This document shows, piece by piece, positions 1 through 8,342 of a stretch of DNA of 64,000 nucleotides. How positions within the stretch are numbered: the first letter of the stretch is position 1; each line of letters begins with the position of its first letter. This stretch comes from Micromonospora acroterricola (GTDB lineage Bacteria; Actinomycetota; Actinomycetes; Mycobacteriales; Micromonosporaceae): positions 62,001 through 126,000 of the forward strand of contig NZ_QGKR01000303.1 of the NCBI RefSeq assembly GCF_003172955.1. The letters are read 5' to 3'. Below the pieces are notes generated by a model, which worked only from the letters and a program-made list of their open reading frames with translations, was not told the DNA's origin and made no database searches. A program made the position numbers and the translations under genes.

Positions 1-908
1 TCGCCGTCCTCGATCAGGCTCACCGCCCGACGGATCAGCGTCCCGCTGTTGCGCATCGACCGGTCGATCGGCGCCGCCGCCTCCGCGTACCGGCCCACCG
101 GCCCGTGCCGTTCGTGCCAGTGCAACGGCGACAGGGTGCTGGCCTCCCGCGCGCCCTGGGTCGCCTCGACGAGCGCCTTCACCTCGTCCTTGTTCTGGCG
201 CAGCTCCGCGCGTGCCGCACGTGCCGGCGCCGCGTCCTGATCGGCCAACGCGCCGGCGGTGGCATCGAGTTGGTCACTCAGGAGGTCCAGCGCGGGACGC
301 GCGGCCCGGTTGAGCACCCGCAGCGGGTTCAGCGGCAGCAGGACGGCCGTGACCAGCAGCGCCACCGCTCCGCCGATGAGGGCGTCCAGGAATCGGGGAA
401 TCTCCAGGTCGCGCACGGACGGACTGAGCGTGCAGATGAGCACCGCGGTCGCCCCCGCCTGGATCACCGCCGCCGCGCTGCCGGCGAGGAACAGCGCGAC
501 GACGATCGCCAACACGACGATCAGGGCGAGCTGCCACCACCCGGTGCCGATCACCAGCAGCAGCAGGTCGCCGATCAGCACGCCGACCGTGACCCCGATG
601 ATCAGCTCGACGGTCCGCCGCAGACGTTGGCCGACCGACGCGGCGAGGGTCGACACCGCGGAGATCGGTGCGAAGACCGGCTGCGAGATCTGCAGCACCT
701 GGTGCGCCACCAGCCAGGACAGCGCCGCGGCGAGGCCGGCCTGGAGGGCGATCCCGCCGACGGCGCGTACCCGACGCGACCGGTCCCGCAGGGTGGCCCG
801 CGAACGGCCACGAAGCCGGGCGAGGGTCGCCGCGAGGCCGGCAGGGGCGGTGTCGTCGACCCGGGTCGACGCGTCCCCCCGCGCTGCGTGCCGACCGGCC
901 TCGACCAT
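1..908 (-). CDS. FUSC-like aromatic acid exporter family membrane protein (3' end outside window)
   Basis: The frame runs off the left edge, so about 302 N-terminal residues are visible. After a basic, cytosolic N-terminus, several hydrophobic segments lie between about residues 50 and 150 (for example a segment reading ALSWLVAHQVLQISQPVFAP and a following LLLLVIGTGWWQLALIVVLA). This is the layout of the FUSC / aromatic acid exporter (ArAE) family. The rest is a soluble helical region rich in Ala, Arg and Glu. The ATG at 908 is chosen because the reading frame gives family-like sequence from its first 50 residues onward. No strong ribosome site is visible, only a weak GTGCCGGG. The transported substrate cannot be read from sequence. 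Family assignment is by recall of sequence style, not by search. Confidence 0.7.
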   Translation of the reverse strand, partial: MVEAGRHAARGDASTRVDDTAPAGLAATLARLRGRSRATLRDRSRRVRAVGGIALQAGLAAALSWLVAHQVLQISQPVFAPISAVSTLAASVGQRLRRTVELIIGVTVGVLIGDLLLLVIGTGWWQLALIVVLAIVVALFLAGSAAAVIQAGATAVLICTLSPSVRDLEIPRFLDALIGGAVALLVTAVLLPLNPLRVLNRAARPALDLLSDQLDATAGALADQDAAPARAARAELRQNKDEVKALVEATQGAREASTLSPLHWHERHGPVGRYAEAAAPIDRSMRNSGTLIRRAVSLIEDG

Positions 909-1192
909 CCCGGCACCTACCCCGCCCGGCCCCGATCAGTCCTGACCGCCGCCCGGCTCGCTCAGCGCGATACGAGCGTCTTCCCGGCGTACGCCCAGAG
1001 CCGGTCCGCGGCGTCCGGGTCGAGGGCGCGTGCGGCACCCCCACCGGGGAGTACCTCACCGGCTGGCGGATCGCAGTCCCGGCGGACCGGTTGCCACGGT
1101 TGGGCCCCTCCGGGAGGGGTAGACCGCGGTCTGCCACGCGGGGGTGGGGCCATCCTCGGCGGGATCGCGTGGCCGGGGACGCTCGAGGGACG
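909..1192. other. Intergenic region with a possible gene remnant
   Basis: This 284-base stretch separates divergent genes. On the minus strand a 63-codon frame (960-1153) ends in DPDAADRLWAYAGKTLV, which resembles the C-terminal tail of a short-chain dehydrogenase, but nothing upstream supports a whole enzyme. It may be a remnant or chance. No clear promoter was recognised for either neighbour. Confidence 0.25.
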
Positions 1193-3445
1193 GTGTCGGA
1201 TGGATCAGCGCGGTTGAACGGGCAGGGGAAGCCCGGTGGCGTCGTCGAGCTGCGGGTGCACGGGGTCTCCGGCGCGACCGCCGACCAGGTGTTGGACCTG
1301 CCGCAGGCGGCACAGGTCGCGGGCGACCGCAGCGGGGGCTTCTACCGGCCGCGCCCCCGGCGCTCGGACACCGGCGACGGCGCGGGCGGGGTGACGCTGG
1401 AGGCGTACCGCTGGGGTGACCTGCCCTTCGGGACCACCGGCCGGACCCTGGCGCTGGTCTTCCTGCTGCCGTTCATGCTCGCCAACGTGGCCATCTGGAT
1501 GCGCCCGGCGGACCCCGGGTCCGAGGCGATGGTCCGGTCCCTGTGCCGGCTGCTGGCGCTCACCCTCACCGTGCTCTACGTGCTGGCCACCGTCGGCGTC
1601 GCACTGGACCTGATCGCCTGGAAGTGCCTGACCGCACCACGCTGCCTGGCCGGGCGCAGCTGGTTGTCCTGGCTGGGCGGGCAACCGGTCGGGCTTCGGC
1701 TTGCGGTGCTCTCGCTCGTCCCGGCGGCGGCCATCGGCCTGCTCTGGCGGCTCAGCACCCGACCCGGGCGAGCGTTCGAGGCGTTCCGCGCTCCCGAGAA
1801 GGAGACCTCCGGGCATCCGCTCAGCGCGGTCGGGCAGTGGGACGCCGAGCCGTTGGTGGGGCGGCTGCGGTCCATCCACCTCGCGGCGGCGTTCGCGACG
1901 CTGAGCCTCACCCTGCTCGCCGCCCGGTTCGCGACCGGCGCCTCGGTCGGCACGATCGCGCTGGCGGCGATCACCGGATCGGTCCTGGCCGCCTGCGTGG
2001 TCCTGCTCTGCACCCCTCCGCTGATCGACCGCTCCCCGGACGACCGGCGGCTGGACCGGGTCACCAGCACGCTGCGGACCATCGCGATCATGCTGACCGT
2101 CGTGGTCGTGGCCCACGTGCTCGTCAGCCCCGCGGCGTGGCGCGCAGGGAGCAGCCTGCCCGGTTACGACGCGACCCTGACCTGGCTGTTCGTCGCCCAG
2201 ACGGCGCTGCTGGCCGCCCTGGGCGCGGTGCTGCTCTGGCGCAGGGACCGGCGGCGGAACGACGCGCCACTGTTCGGGCTGGGAGCGCTGGTGATCGCGG
2301 CCACCGGAATCAGTCTGGCGGTGGCGTTCTCCGCCGAGCTGGTCTACCGGGTGGCGGACTTCCTGGACCGCGACCTGCCGACGGGAGAGGGCGTGACGAA
2401 CTGGTCGCCCCGGGCGTACACGTGGGCGATCTTCGGCTTCTTCCGGGCGGTCCTGTTCACCCTGGCGGTCGCGGGCCTGGTCATCCTGATCACCCGCCGG
2501 AGCCGCCACCGCGCGGCGGCGGCGATCGTCGCACGCGACCACCCGGATCCGCCGGCCGAGGCCGGACCCCGCCTGCGGCAGGTGCGGCAGGCGATCGCCC
2601 GCGCACGGTCCACCGAGCTGGTGGTGCCGCTGGCGGTGGTCTACGGCTGCCTCGCCGGGATCGGCACGGCCACCACCACCATCGGCCTGTTGGGGCCGTT
2701 ACCGGCCGATGTCGTCGAGCGGTACGCCGGGGTGCCGGCCGACGTGGTCATCTTCGGCATCGCGTTCGGCAGTTGGGTGATCGCCGCGATCATCCTCGGT
2801 CTGCTCGTCGCCGGAGTCTTCGCCTACCGGACCTTCCAGTACCGGCACCGCGTCGGCATCCTCTGGGACCTCGGCACCTTCTGGCCGCGGGCCGCCCACC
2901 CGTTCGCGCCGCCCTGCTACGCCGAGCGGGCCGTGCCGGAGTTGACCCGACGGATCACGTACCTGGTCGGACGGGGCGACGCGGTCCTGCTCACCGGCCA
3001 CAGCCACGGCTCGGTCCTGCTCGCCGCGACGGTGCTCCAGTTGCCGCCCCAGGTCGGCAGCCGGGTCGCCCTGCTCACCTACGGGTCACCCCTGCGCCGG
3101 CTCTACGCACGGCTCTTTCCCGCCTACCTCGACGACGCGGCGCTGTGCGAGATCGGCGGCCGGGTCGGCTGGCGATGGGTGAACCTGTGGCGGGACACCG
3201 ACCCCATCGGCGGTTGGGTCTTCTCCGCCCACCGGCCCGACACGCCGGGCACGGTCGCCGGCCCGGCGGGCGCGGTGGACCGCCGGCTGCGAGATCCCAC
3301 CGACGTGGTGGTCCCGCCCAGCGACAGCGTCCCCCCACCGATCCGGGGGCACTGGCCGTGCGAGTCCGACGAGCCGTTCACCCGGGCGGTACGCGAGTTG
3401 GTCGAACGCCTCGGCGAGCGGGCCGGTCCGCCCACCACGCCGTAG
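1193..3445 (+). CDS. Polytopic membrane protein with C-terminal alpha/beta-hydrolase (lipase-like) domain
   Basis: A 750-residue protein. It opens with VVELRVHGVSGATADQ, a strand motif seen at the start of many actinobacterial lipase-like proteins. About ten hydrophobic segments follow between residues ~85 and ~560, then a soluble C-terminus with GHSHGS around Ser604, a good GxSxG nucleophile elbow. A hydrolase active on a lipid or ester at the membrane is inferred; the substrate is unknown. The GTG at 1193 is preferred, with GAGGGA only 2 bases upstream; a TTG at 1214 is the alternative. The frame is open upstream to 668, but that part is low-complexity antisense of the neighbour. It ends 10 bases before the convergent reductase. 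Confidence 0.6.
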   Translation: MSDGSARLNGQGKPGGVVELRVHGVSGATADQVLDLPQAAQVAGDRSGGFYRPRPRRSDTGDGAGGVTLEAYRWGDLPFGTTGRTLALVFLLPFMLANVAIWMRPADPGSEAMVRSLCRLLALTLTVLYVLATVGVALDLIAWKCLTAPRCLAGRSWLSWLGGQPVGLRLAVLSLVPAAAIGLLWRLSTRPGRAFEAFRAPEKETSGHPLSAVGQWDAEPLVGRLRSIHLAAAFATLSLTLLAARFATGASVGTIALAAITGSVLAACVVLLCTPPLIDRSPDDRRLDRVTSTLRTIAIMLTVVVVAHVLVSPAAWRAGSSLPGYDATLTWLFVAQTALLAALGAVLLWRRDRRRNDAPLFGLGALVIAATGISLAVAFSAELVYRVADFLDRDLPTGEGVTNWSPRAYTWAIFGFFRAVLFTLAVAGLVILITRRSRHRAAAAIVARDHPDPPAEAGPRLRQVRQAIARARSTELVVPLAVVYGCLAGIGTATTTIGLLGPLPADVVERYAGVPADVVIFGIAFGSWVIAAIILGLLVAGVFAYRTFQYRHRVGILWDLGTFWPRAAHPFAPPCYAERAVPELTRRITYLVGRGDAVLLTGHSHGSVLLAATVLQLPPQVGSRVALLTYGSPLRRLYARLFPAYLDDAALCEIGGRVGWRWVNLWRDTDPIGGWVFSAHRPDTPGTVAGPAGAVDRRLRDPTDVVVPPSDSVPPPIRGHWPCESDEPFTRAVRELVERLGERAGPPTTP

Positions 3446-3454
3446 CGACCTGGG

Positions 3455-4210
3455 TCACCCCTGGCGGGCCGCCTGGGCGCGCCAGTCGTCGAGGCTCGTG
3501 CTCGCGACCCGGGCGCCGTCGAGGGGGACGAGCGAACGCTCGCCCAGCGTGGCGCCGAAGTAGCGGGCTCCGGGGTCGGTCACCACCGAGCGGGCGTCCT
3601 GGCGGGCCGTGAGCACGGAGCGCCCCAGCTCGTCCAGGCGGAACTGCTCCGGCCCGGCGATCTCGACCGTACCGTTCGTCGGGGCGCCGACCGCGACCTC
3701 GGCCACCGCGGCCGCGACGTCGTCGGCCGCCATCGGCTGGATGAGCACCGGCGCCAGGTGGACGGTGTCGCCGTCCGTGGCGGCGTCGAGAATGCCCTGG
3801 ACGAACTCGAAGAACTGCGTGGCGTGCACCAGCGAGTAGGGCAGCCCGGACGCGGCGACGAGCTTCTCCTGGGCGACCTTCGCCCGCATGTACCCGCTGT
3901 CCGGCAGCCGGTCCGAGCCCACGATGGAGAGCGCCACGTAGTGCCCCACCCCTGCGTCCGTCGCGGCGGCGAGGAGGTTCCGGGTGGACGTCTCGAAGAA
4001 CTCCCGCACGGCGGTGTCCTCGAAGGAGGGGGAGTTCGACACGTCGACCACGACGTCGGCGCCGACGAGCACGTCGGCCACCCCCTCGCCGGTCAGCGTG
4101 TTCACCCCGGTCTTGGGCGACGCCGGGACCGCCTCGTGGCCCTGCCCGCCGAGCTTTGTCACGAGCTTCGACCCGATGAGGCCGCTACCGCCGACAACCA
4201 CGATCTTCAT
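3455..4210 (-). CDS. NmrA-like NAD(P)-binding SDR family oxidoreductase
   Basis: A 251-residue atypical short-chain dehydrogenase. The N-terminal MKIVVVGGSGLIGSKLV is a Rossmann dinucleotide-binding motif (GGSGLIG), and the middle has SGYMRAKVAQEKLVAASGLP with the Tyr and Lys of this extended/atypical group. Such proteins bind NAD(P)H and act as reductases or redox sensors; no substrate can be assigned. The start at 4210 is chosen over an in-frame ATG at 4261 because GAGAGG sits six bases upstream and the Rossmann strand begins immediately. It is divergent from the methyltransferase at 4372. A TAGCCT hexamer lies about 60 bases upstream on the minus strand as a possible -10. Confidence 0.85.
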   Translation of the reverse strand: MKIVVVGGSGLIGSKLVTKLGGQGHEAVPASPKTGVNTLTGEGVADVLVGADVVVDVSNSPSFEDTAVREFFETSTRNLLAAATDAGVGHYVALSIVGSDRLPDSGYMRAKVAQEKLVAASGLPYSLVHATQFFEFVQGILDAATDGDTVHLAPVLIQPMAADDVAAAVAEVAVGAPTNGTVEIAGPEQFRLDELGRSVLTARQDARSVVTDPGARYFGATLGERSLVPLDGARVASTSLDDWRAQAARQG

Positions 4211-4371
4211 GATCAGCCTCTCTGCTGTCAGCCGACGGATTGCCTCGGACGGACGGGTCACGACGACATCAGGCTACGTACCTGCGGACATCTCGCGCGG
4301 AGACATCACGCCTCATGATTGTGCGCGTCATGCACGATGGGACCGCATCGTCATCGCATCTGGAGGTCGAC

Positions 4372-5022
4372 GTGGCCGCGGTATCCCACCCGGTGTTCGC
4401 CCGGGTCTACGAACGGCTCAGCGTGGCGATGGATCGCGCCGGCACCGCGGAGCACCGCCGGAGCGTGGTCGCCGGCCTGTCCGGGCGAGTGATCGAGATC
4501 GGCGCGGGCAACGGGCGGATGTTCTCCCACTACCCACCCGCGGTGACCGAGGTGGTGGCGGTCGAGCCGGAACGACGCCTGCGGGCCGCCGCCGTGCGCG
4601 CCGCACCGTCAGCGCCGGTACCGGTCACGGTCGTCGACGGACTGGCCGAGGCACTGCCGGCCGGGGACGGCGAGTTCGACGCGGCCGTGGTCGCCCTGGT
4701 GCTGTGCACCGTGCCCGACGAGGCAGCCGCGCTCGCCGAGATCAACCGGGTGCTGCGCCCCGGCGGCCACCTGCGCTTCTTCGAGCACGTCGCCGCCGAG
4801 ACGCCCGGCGGTCTGCGCCGGGTGCAACGGCTGTCCGACGCGACGCTGTGGCCGAAGCTGTTCGCCGGCTGCCACACCGGCCGCGACACCGTCGCCGCCA
4901 TCGCTGCGGCCGGGTTCGTCATCGAGGAGCTGCACCGGTTCCGCTTCCCGGCCGGCAGCAACAGCCCGTCCTCGCCCTGCGTCGTGGGACGGGCGATCAG
5001 GCCGGGGCCGGCCAGCCTGTAG
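4372..5022 (+). CDS. Class I SAM-dependent methyltransferase
   Basis: A 216-residue protein with methyltransferase motif I VIEIGAGNGRM near residue 40, an acidic residue ending the second strand (VVAVEPE), EFDAAVVALVLCTVPD as motif II and LRPGGHLRFFEHV as motif III. This is the Methyltransf_11 / UbiE-like fold. It should transfer a methyl group from S-adenosylmethionine to a small molecule or lipid, but the acceptor is unknown. The GTG at 4372 is preferred because GGAGG lies six bases upstream; ATGs at 4240 and 4315 are in frame but overlap the divergent promoter region. Confidence 0.8.
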   Translation: MAAVSHPVFARVYERLSVAMDRAGTAEHRRSVVAGLSGRVIEIGAGNGRMFSHYPPAVTEVVAVEPERRLRAAAVRAAPSAPVPVTVVDGLAEALPAGDGEFDAAVVALVLCTVPDEAAALAEINRVLRPGGHLRFFEHVAAETPGGLRRVQRLSDATLWPKLFAGCHTGRDTVAAIAAAGFVIEELHRFRFPAGSNSPSSPCVVGRAIRPGPASL

Positions 5023-5149
5023 TGCGATGGACGTGAAGGTCCGTCCTATTCGTACGTCGTGAAGCTCATTGCTCCGTTTTGGTCACGCCCGTACACCCGA
5101 CGTGATGTGGTGGTCGCGCACGAAATGTGCCCCATTTGAGCCGTTTAGT

Positions 5150-5190
5150 GCAGGAAGCGACTCGTCAGACGCGTCCTGCGGGTAGTACCC
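5150..5190 (+). promoter_or_regulatory. Tandem hairpins in the leader of the surface-protein gene
   Basis: Stem one pairs GCAGGA (5150-5155) with TCCTGC (5174-5179) and extends inward through GCG/CGC across one mismatch. Stem two, GGGT-AGT-ACCC, follows without a gap (5180-5190). The GGAGG ribosome site begins two bases later, so these structures could modulate ribosome access. I do not recognise a known riboswitch class. Confidence 0.35.
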
Positions 5191-5204
5191 ACGGAGGGTG
5201 TTCT

Positions 5205-6530
5205 GTGACAGCAAAACCCAATTTGCGCCGACGGCGCGCGGTCCTGCCGGCGCTCGCGGCTTCCGCGGCCGCCGCCGTGGCGGCCAGCTTGCTGCTCTTC
5301 AGCTCGACCGCCGCCAACGCGCAGGAAGCACCGGTGAACCTGGGGACGGCGGCTGACTTCTCCGTCCTGGCCGGGGCCGAGCCCACCAACACCGGCCCCA
5401 GCTTCCTGGCCCAGAGCCTCGGGCGGTTCCCCGGGAACACCGCGTCGGGCTTCGAGACGGCGACGATCGGCGGTGAGGTCCACCTCGGCGACGCGGTCGC
5501 TCTCCAGGCCCAGAGCGACCTGACCATCGCCTTCAACGACGCCGCCGGTCGGACGCCGTTCACCAACCTTCCCGCCGAACTCGGCGGCAACACGCTCAAC
5601 GCCGGGGTCTACCGGATCGGGGCCGCGCAGTTGACCGGCCCGTTGACACTCAACGGCCAGGGCGACCCGTCGGCCGTGTTCATCTTCCAGGTCGACTCGT
5701 CACTGACGACCGCGTCGAACAGCAGCGTGGTCCTGATCAACGGGGCATCGGCCTGCAACGTGTTCTGGAAGATCGGCAGCTCGGCCACGATCGGCACCGG
5801 CACGACCTTCGTGGGCACCATCATGGCTCAGGCGGCGATCACGCTGGCCACCGGCGCGACGCTCCAGGGCCGCGCGCTGGCGAGAACGGCCGCCGTCACC
5901 CTCGACACCAACGTCATCACCGCACCTTTGTGTGCTGGGCCGACCGGCCCACCCGGACCGACCGGCCCACCCGGACCGACCGGCCCGCCGGGACCGTCTG
6001 GCCCGCCCGGTAGCCCTGGCGCACCCGGTAGCCCTGGCGCACCGGGCAGTCCTGGCGCACCTGGCAGTCCCGGCGCACCCGGTAGCCCTGGAGCGCCCGG
6101 CAGTCCCGGAGCGCCCGGAGCGCCCGGAGCGCCCGGAGCACCCGGCAGTCCCGGAGCACCCGGAGCACCCGGAGCGCCTGGAGCACCCGGAGCACCCGGA
6201 GCGCCTGGAGCACCCGGCAGTCCCGGAGCGCCCGGAGCACCCGGAGCACCCGGAGCGCCAGGAGCACCCGGAGCACCCGGCAGTCCCGGAGCACCCGGAG
6301 CACCCGGAGCACCCGGAGCGCCAGGAGCACCCGGAGCACCGGGCAGTCCCGGCGCGGCCGACACCCCAGGAGCTCCAGGTGGCACCGGAGGCCCCGGGAG
6401 ACCAGGCGACAAGATGCTGCCGGTGACCGGTAGCGGCGTGGTACCGGCCATGACGGGCATCGGAAGTGTCATGGTCGCCCTGGGCGGGCTCGTGTTCTTC
6501 CTCGCCCGGCGTCGAAGCCAGGAGTCCTGA
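5205..6530 (+). CDS. Sortase-anchored surface protein: DUF3494 ice-binding-like domain, collagen-like stalk, LPXTG anchor
   Basis: A 441-residue secreted protein. Residues 1-39 form a signal peptide (basic n-region, long Ala/Leu core, ANA|Q). Residues ~41-240 match the DUF3494 ice-binding-protein fold: [13 protein letters not shown], a region ending [15 protein letters not shown], then [10 protein letters not shown]. Residues ~245-403 are nearly pure Gly-X-Y triplets ([12 protein letters not shown]), a collagen-like stalk. LPVTG at 405-409, a hydrophobic span and RRR near the C-terminus form a sortase sorting signal. It should be displayed on the cell wall, as adhesin or ice/surface-binding protein (inference). 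The GTG at 5205 has GGAGG seven bases upstream. No sortase gene lies nearby, so a housekeeping sortase is presumed. Confidence 0.85.
   Translation: MTAKPNLRRRRAVLPALAASAAAAVAASLLLFSSTAANAQEAPVNLGTAADFSVLAGAEPTNTGPSFLAQSLGRFPGNTASGFETATIGGEVHLGDAVALQAQSDLTIAFNDAAGRTPFTNLPAELGGNTLNAGVYRIGAAQLTGPLTLNGQGDPSAVFIFQVDSSLTTASNSSVVLINGASACNVFWKIGSSATIGTGTTFVGTIMAQAAITLATGATLQGRALARTAAVTLDTNVITAPLCAGPTGPPGPTGPPGPTGPPGPSGPPGSPGAPGSPGAPGSPGAPGSPGAPGSPGAPGSPGAPGAPGAPGAPGSPGAPGAPGAPGAPGAPGAPGAPGSPGAPGAPGAPGAPGAPGAPGSPGAPGAPGAPGAPGAPGAPGSPGAADTPGAPGGTGGPGRPGDKMLPVTGSGVVPAMTGIGSVMVALGGLVFFLARRRSQES
5940..6360 (+). repeat. Collagen-like coding repeat array
   Basis: Nine-base units (mostly GGAGCACCC variants) encode Gly-Ala-Pro, interrupted at intervals by GGCAGTCCC encoding Gly-Ser-Pro. 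In the 3' half the interruption spacing becomes regular, giving a higher-order unit of about 63 bases. Such an array is expected to change length by slippage or recombination. Confidence 0.85.
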
Positions 6531-6533
6531 CCG

Positions 6534-6566
6534 GTGGCCCGGCCGGCGACCTGCCGGCCGGGCCAC
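6534..6566 (+). terminator. Strong hairpin after the surface-protein gene
   Basis: A perfect 14-bp stem (6534-6547 with 6553-6566) with a five-base loop starts four bases after the stop codon. There is no T-run, as is common in high-GC actinomycetes. Confidence 0.8.
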
Positions 6567-6598
6567 GCCGGCCTGACCACTCGAAGCGGCACCAATGA

Positions 6599-6678
6599 GA
6601 GCGAGCCGCCGCCCGCCATGCAGCGTCATCCGGACCGTGACACGGTCGGACGTCTCTGCGCCGGGCGGCGGCTCGCTC
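6599..6678. other. Nested inverted repeat between surface-protein gene and rtcB
   Basis: A perfect 17-bp inverted repeat (6599-6615 with 6662-6678) encloses a second perfect seven-bp palindrome (6633-6639 with 6641-6647). It lies 235 bases before the rtcB start and separately from the terminator at 6534. The rest of 6531-6912 shows nothing else I can name. Confidence 0.6.
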
Positions 6679-6912
6679 GACGTGCCCCACTCACCGCGAG
6701 CGGCTGGGCCGGTTCAGGCCCGGTTCAAGCACCCACTGTTGGGGAACGAGCGGCGTCCGCCACGAATGTAATTCGTTTGCCGGACGCGGGGGACACCGCC
6801 AGAGTGGTTCCCATGACGTACTGACGGACACACCCTCGCTCCGAGCCACCGGCGATGCCGCCCGGTGCCGTGATGCCGTCCGTCCCTGCGTTTCAGCGAG
6901 AAGTGAGCGTCC

Positions 6913-8091
6913 TTGTCTCAGCACCACTCCTCTCCCCAGTTCCCGCCCCCGGCCACCGTCTCGGTGTTCGCCTCCCCCGCGAGCTGGATCGAGTCCGATG
7001 CCCTCGACCAGTGTCGGCAGGTGGCCGCCCTCGACGGCATGATCCACGTCGCCGCCATGCCCGACCTGCACCCCGGCAAGGGTGCGCCCATCGGCGCCGC
7101 CATGACGTCGACCGTGCTGTACCCGTTCCTGGTGGGCTCCGACATCGGATGCGGCATCGCCGTGTTCCCCATCCGTCTGCGGCGCGCCGTGCCCGAGCGG
7201 CTCGCCGCCCGGTTCCCCGACCTCGACCGTGCGCTGGACCCCGAGCAAAACGCCGACGACCGGGCCTGGGCCGTCGCGCCGGCCGAGATTCCGGCCGGCC
7301 ACCTGGAGGGCCTCGGGACGGTCGGCCGGGGCAACCACTTCGTCGAGCTCGCACGGGTCGACACCGTCGTCGACTCCGGGCACGCGAGCCGTCTCGGCCT
7401 CGACTCCGGTGACCTCGTCCTCATCGTCCACAGCGGTTCACGTGGTCTGGGCGAGCGGATCCTGCGGGCGCACACCGGGTCGCACGGCGCGGGGCCCGCA
7501 CCTGATCCGGCCGCCTACCTGGCGATGCACGACGAGGCGGTGCGCTGGGGATCGCTCAACCGGCGGCTGATGGCCGCCCGGGTCGCGTACGCGCTCGGGG
7601 CCGAACCCACCGAGCCGATCGTCGACGAGTGCCACAACCTGGTCGAGGTGCGCGACGGGGTCTACCTGCACCGCAAGGGAGCGGCACCGGGTGACGGCCG
7701 CGACGTGCTGATCGCGGGTACGCGAGGCACCGCGTCCTACCTCGTGGCCGCCCACGCCGGGCCGGACGCCAACCACTCCGTGGCGCACGGCGCGGGCCGC
7801 AAGATGTCCCGCGCCGACGCCCTGCGCCGGGGCCGCGCCAAGCACACGGTCGAGGAGTTGCGCCGTACGCCCGTGGGCTCGCTGGTCGTGTGCGGCGACC
7901 GCCAGTTGCTCTTCGAGGAGGCACCCACCGCGTACAAGCGCATCGAGCAGGTGATCGCCGACCTCGTCGACCACGACCTGGCCACGCCGGTGGCGACCAC
8001 CACTCCCCTGGTCACCTACAAGACGCCCGACCTGGGCTCCATCCCCGGGCCGGACCGCCGGGGCCAGCGCCGCCAGCGAGGCCGGTCGTGA
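6913..8091 (+). CDS. rtcB: RNA ligase RtcB family protein (RtcB2 type)
   Basis: A 392-residue 3'-phosphate/5'-OH RNA ligase. Recognisable motifs: DLHPGKGAPIGA near the N-terminus, VGSDIGCGI with the metal-binding Asp and Cys, TVGRGNHFVEL, and SVAHGAGRKMSR with the His that is guanylylated in this family. It is shorter than the ~480-residue tRNA-splicing type. The short subclass is typically paired with release factor PrfH, and here the next gene (4-base GTGA overlap) is a PrfH relic. The known family role is repair of ribosomal RNA cleaved in the decoding centre, with PrfH releasing the stalled peptide. A TTG at 6913 opens the frame, with AAGTGAG upstream; the start is not certain. Confidence 0.85.
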   Translation: MSQHHSSPQFPPPATVSVFASPASWIESDALDQCRQVAALDGMIHVAAMPDLHPGKGAPIGAAMTSTVLYPFLVGSDIGCGIAVFPIRLRRAVPERLAARFPDLDRALDPEQNADDRAWAVAPAEIPAGHLEGLGTVGRGNHFVELARVDTVVDSGHASRLGLDSGDLVLIVHSGSRGLGERILRAHTGSHGAGPAPDPAAYLAMHDEAVRWGSLNRRLMAARVAYALGAEPTEPIVDECHNLVEVRDGVYLHRKGAAPGDGRDVLIAGTRGTASYLVAAHAGPDANHSVAHGAGRKMSRADALRRGRAKHTVEELRRTPVGSLVVCGDRQLLFEEAPTAYKRIEQVIADLVDHDLATPVATTTPLVTYKTPDLGSIPGPDRRGQRRQRGRS

Positions 8092-8330
8092 GCGCCCACC
8101 TGTTGTTGTCGGCCGAGCGTGGCCCGCGGGAATGTGCCTGGGCACTGGCCCACCTGCTGGGCCGCCTGGAAGGCGACGCCACCCGGCAGGGGCTGACGGT
8201 GCAGCGCGTGCACGACGATCTCGTACGCGGCAACCCGACCCGGGTGGAACGCCCCGAGCCGTCGGGCCACGACCCGACCGCCCGACAGCGTTCGCCCAGA
8301 CGACAGGGGCGTTCCGGAGCGACCGGTTGA
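8088..8330 (+). pseudogene. prfH: Peptide chain release factor H (PrfH) relic lacking its catalytic core
   Basis: The 80-codon frame starts at GTG 8088, overlapping the rtcB stop. Residues 2-36 (HLLLSAERGPRECAWALAHL and the following residues to VQ) match the N-terminus of PrfH as I know it. The text then jumps straight to RVHDDLVRGNPTRV, which resembles the C-terminal tail of PrfH (H-x-x-L-x-R-G-N-P-x-R). The roughly 130 residues normally between them, including the GGQ peptidyl-hydrolysis loop, are absent. The simplest reading is an in-frame internal deletion with the junction near 8200. The last ~25 residues are not family-like. The product cannot hydrolyse peptidyl-tRNA. Confidence 0.65.
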
Positions 8331-8342
8331 CCGCTGCGCGGC

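Noticed and set aside
960..1153. Minus-strand 63-codon frame ending DPDAADRLWAYAGKTLV as a real gene
   Set aside because: Only the final ~20 residues look like a dehydrogenase tail; no start signal or remaining fold.
5940..6360. Regularly spaced repeats considered as a CRISPR array
   Set aside because: The units are 9-base codon triplets with no unique spacers and stay in one reading frame.
5828..6619. Minus-strand Gly/Ala/Pro repeat protein
   Set aside because: It is the antisense of the collagen-like array; only the plus strand has a signal peptide, folded domain and LPXTG anchor.
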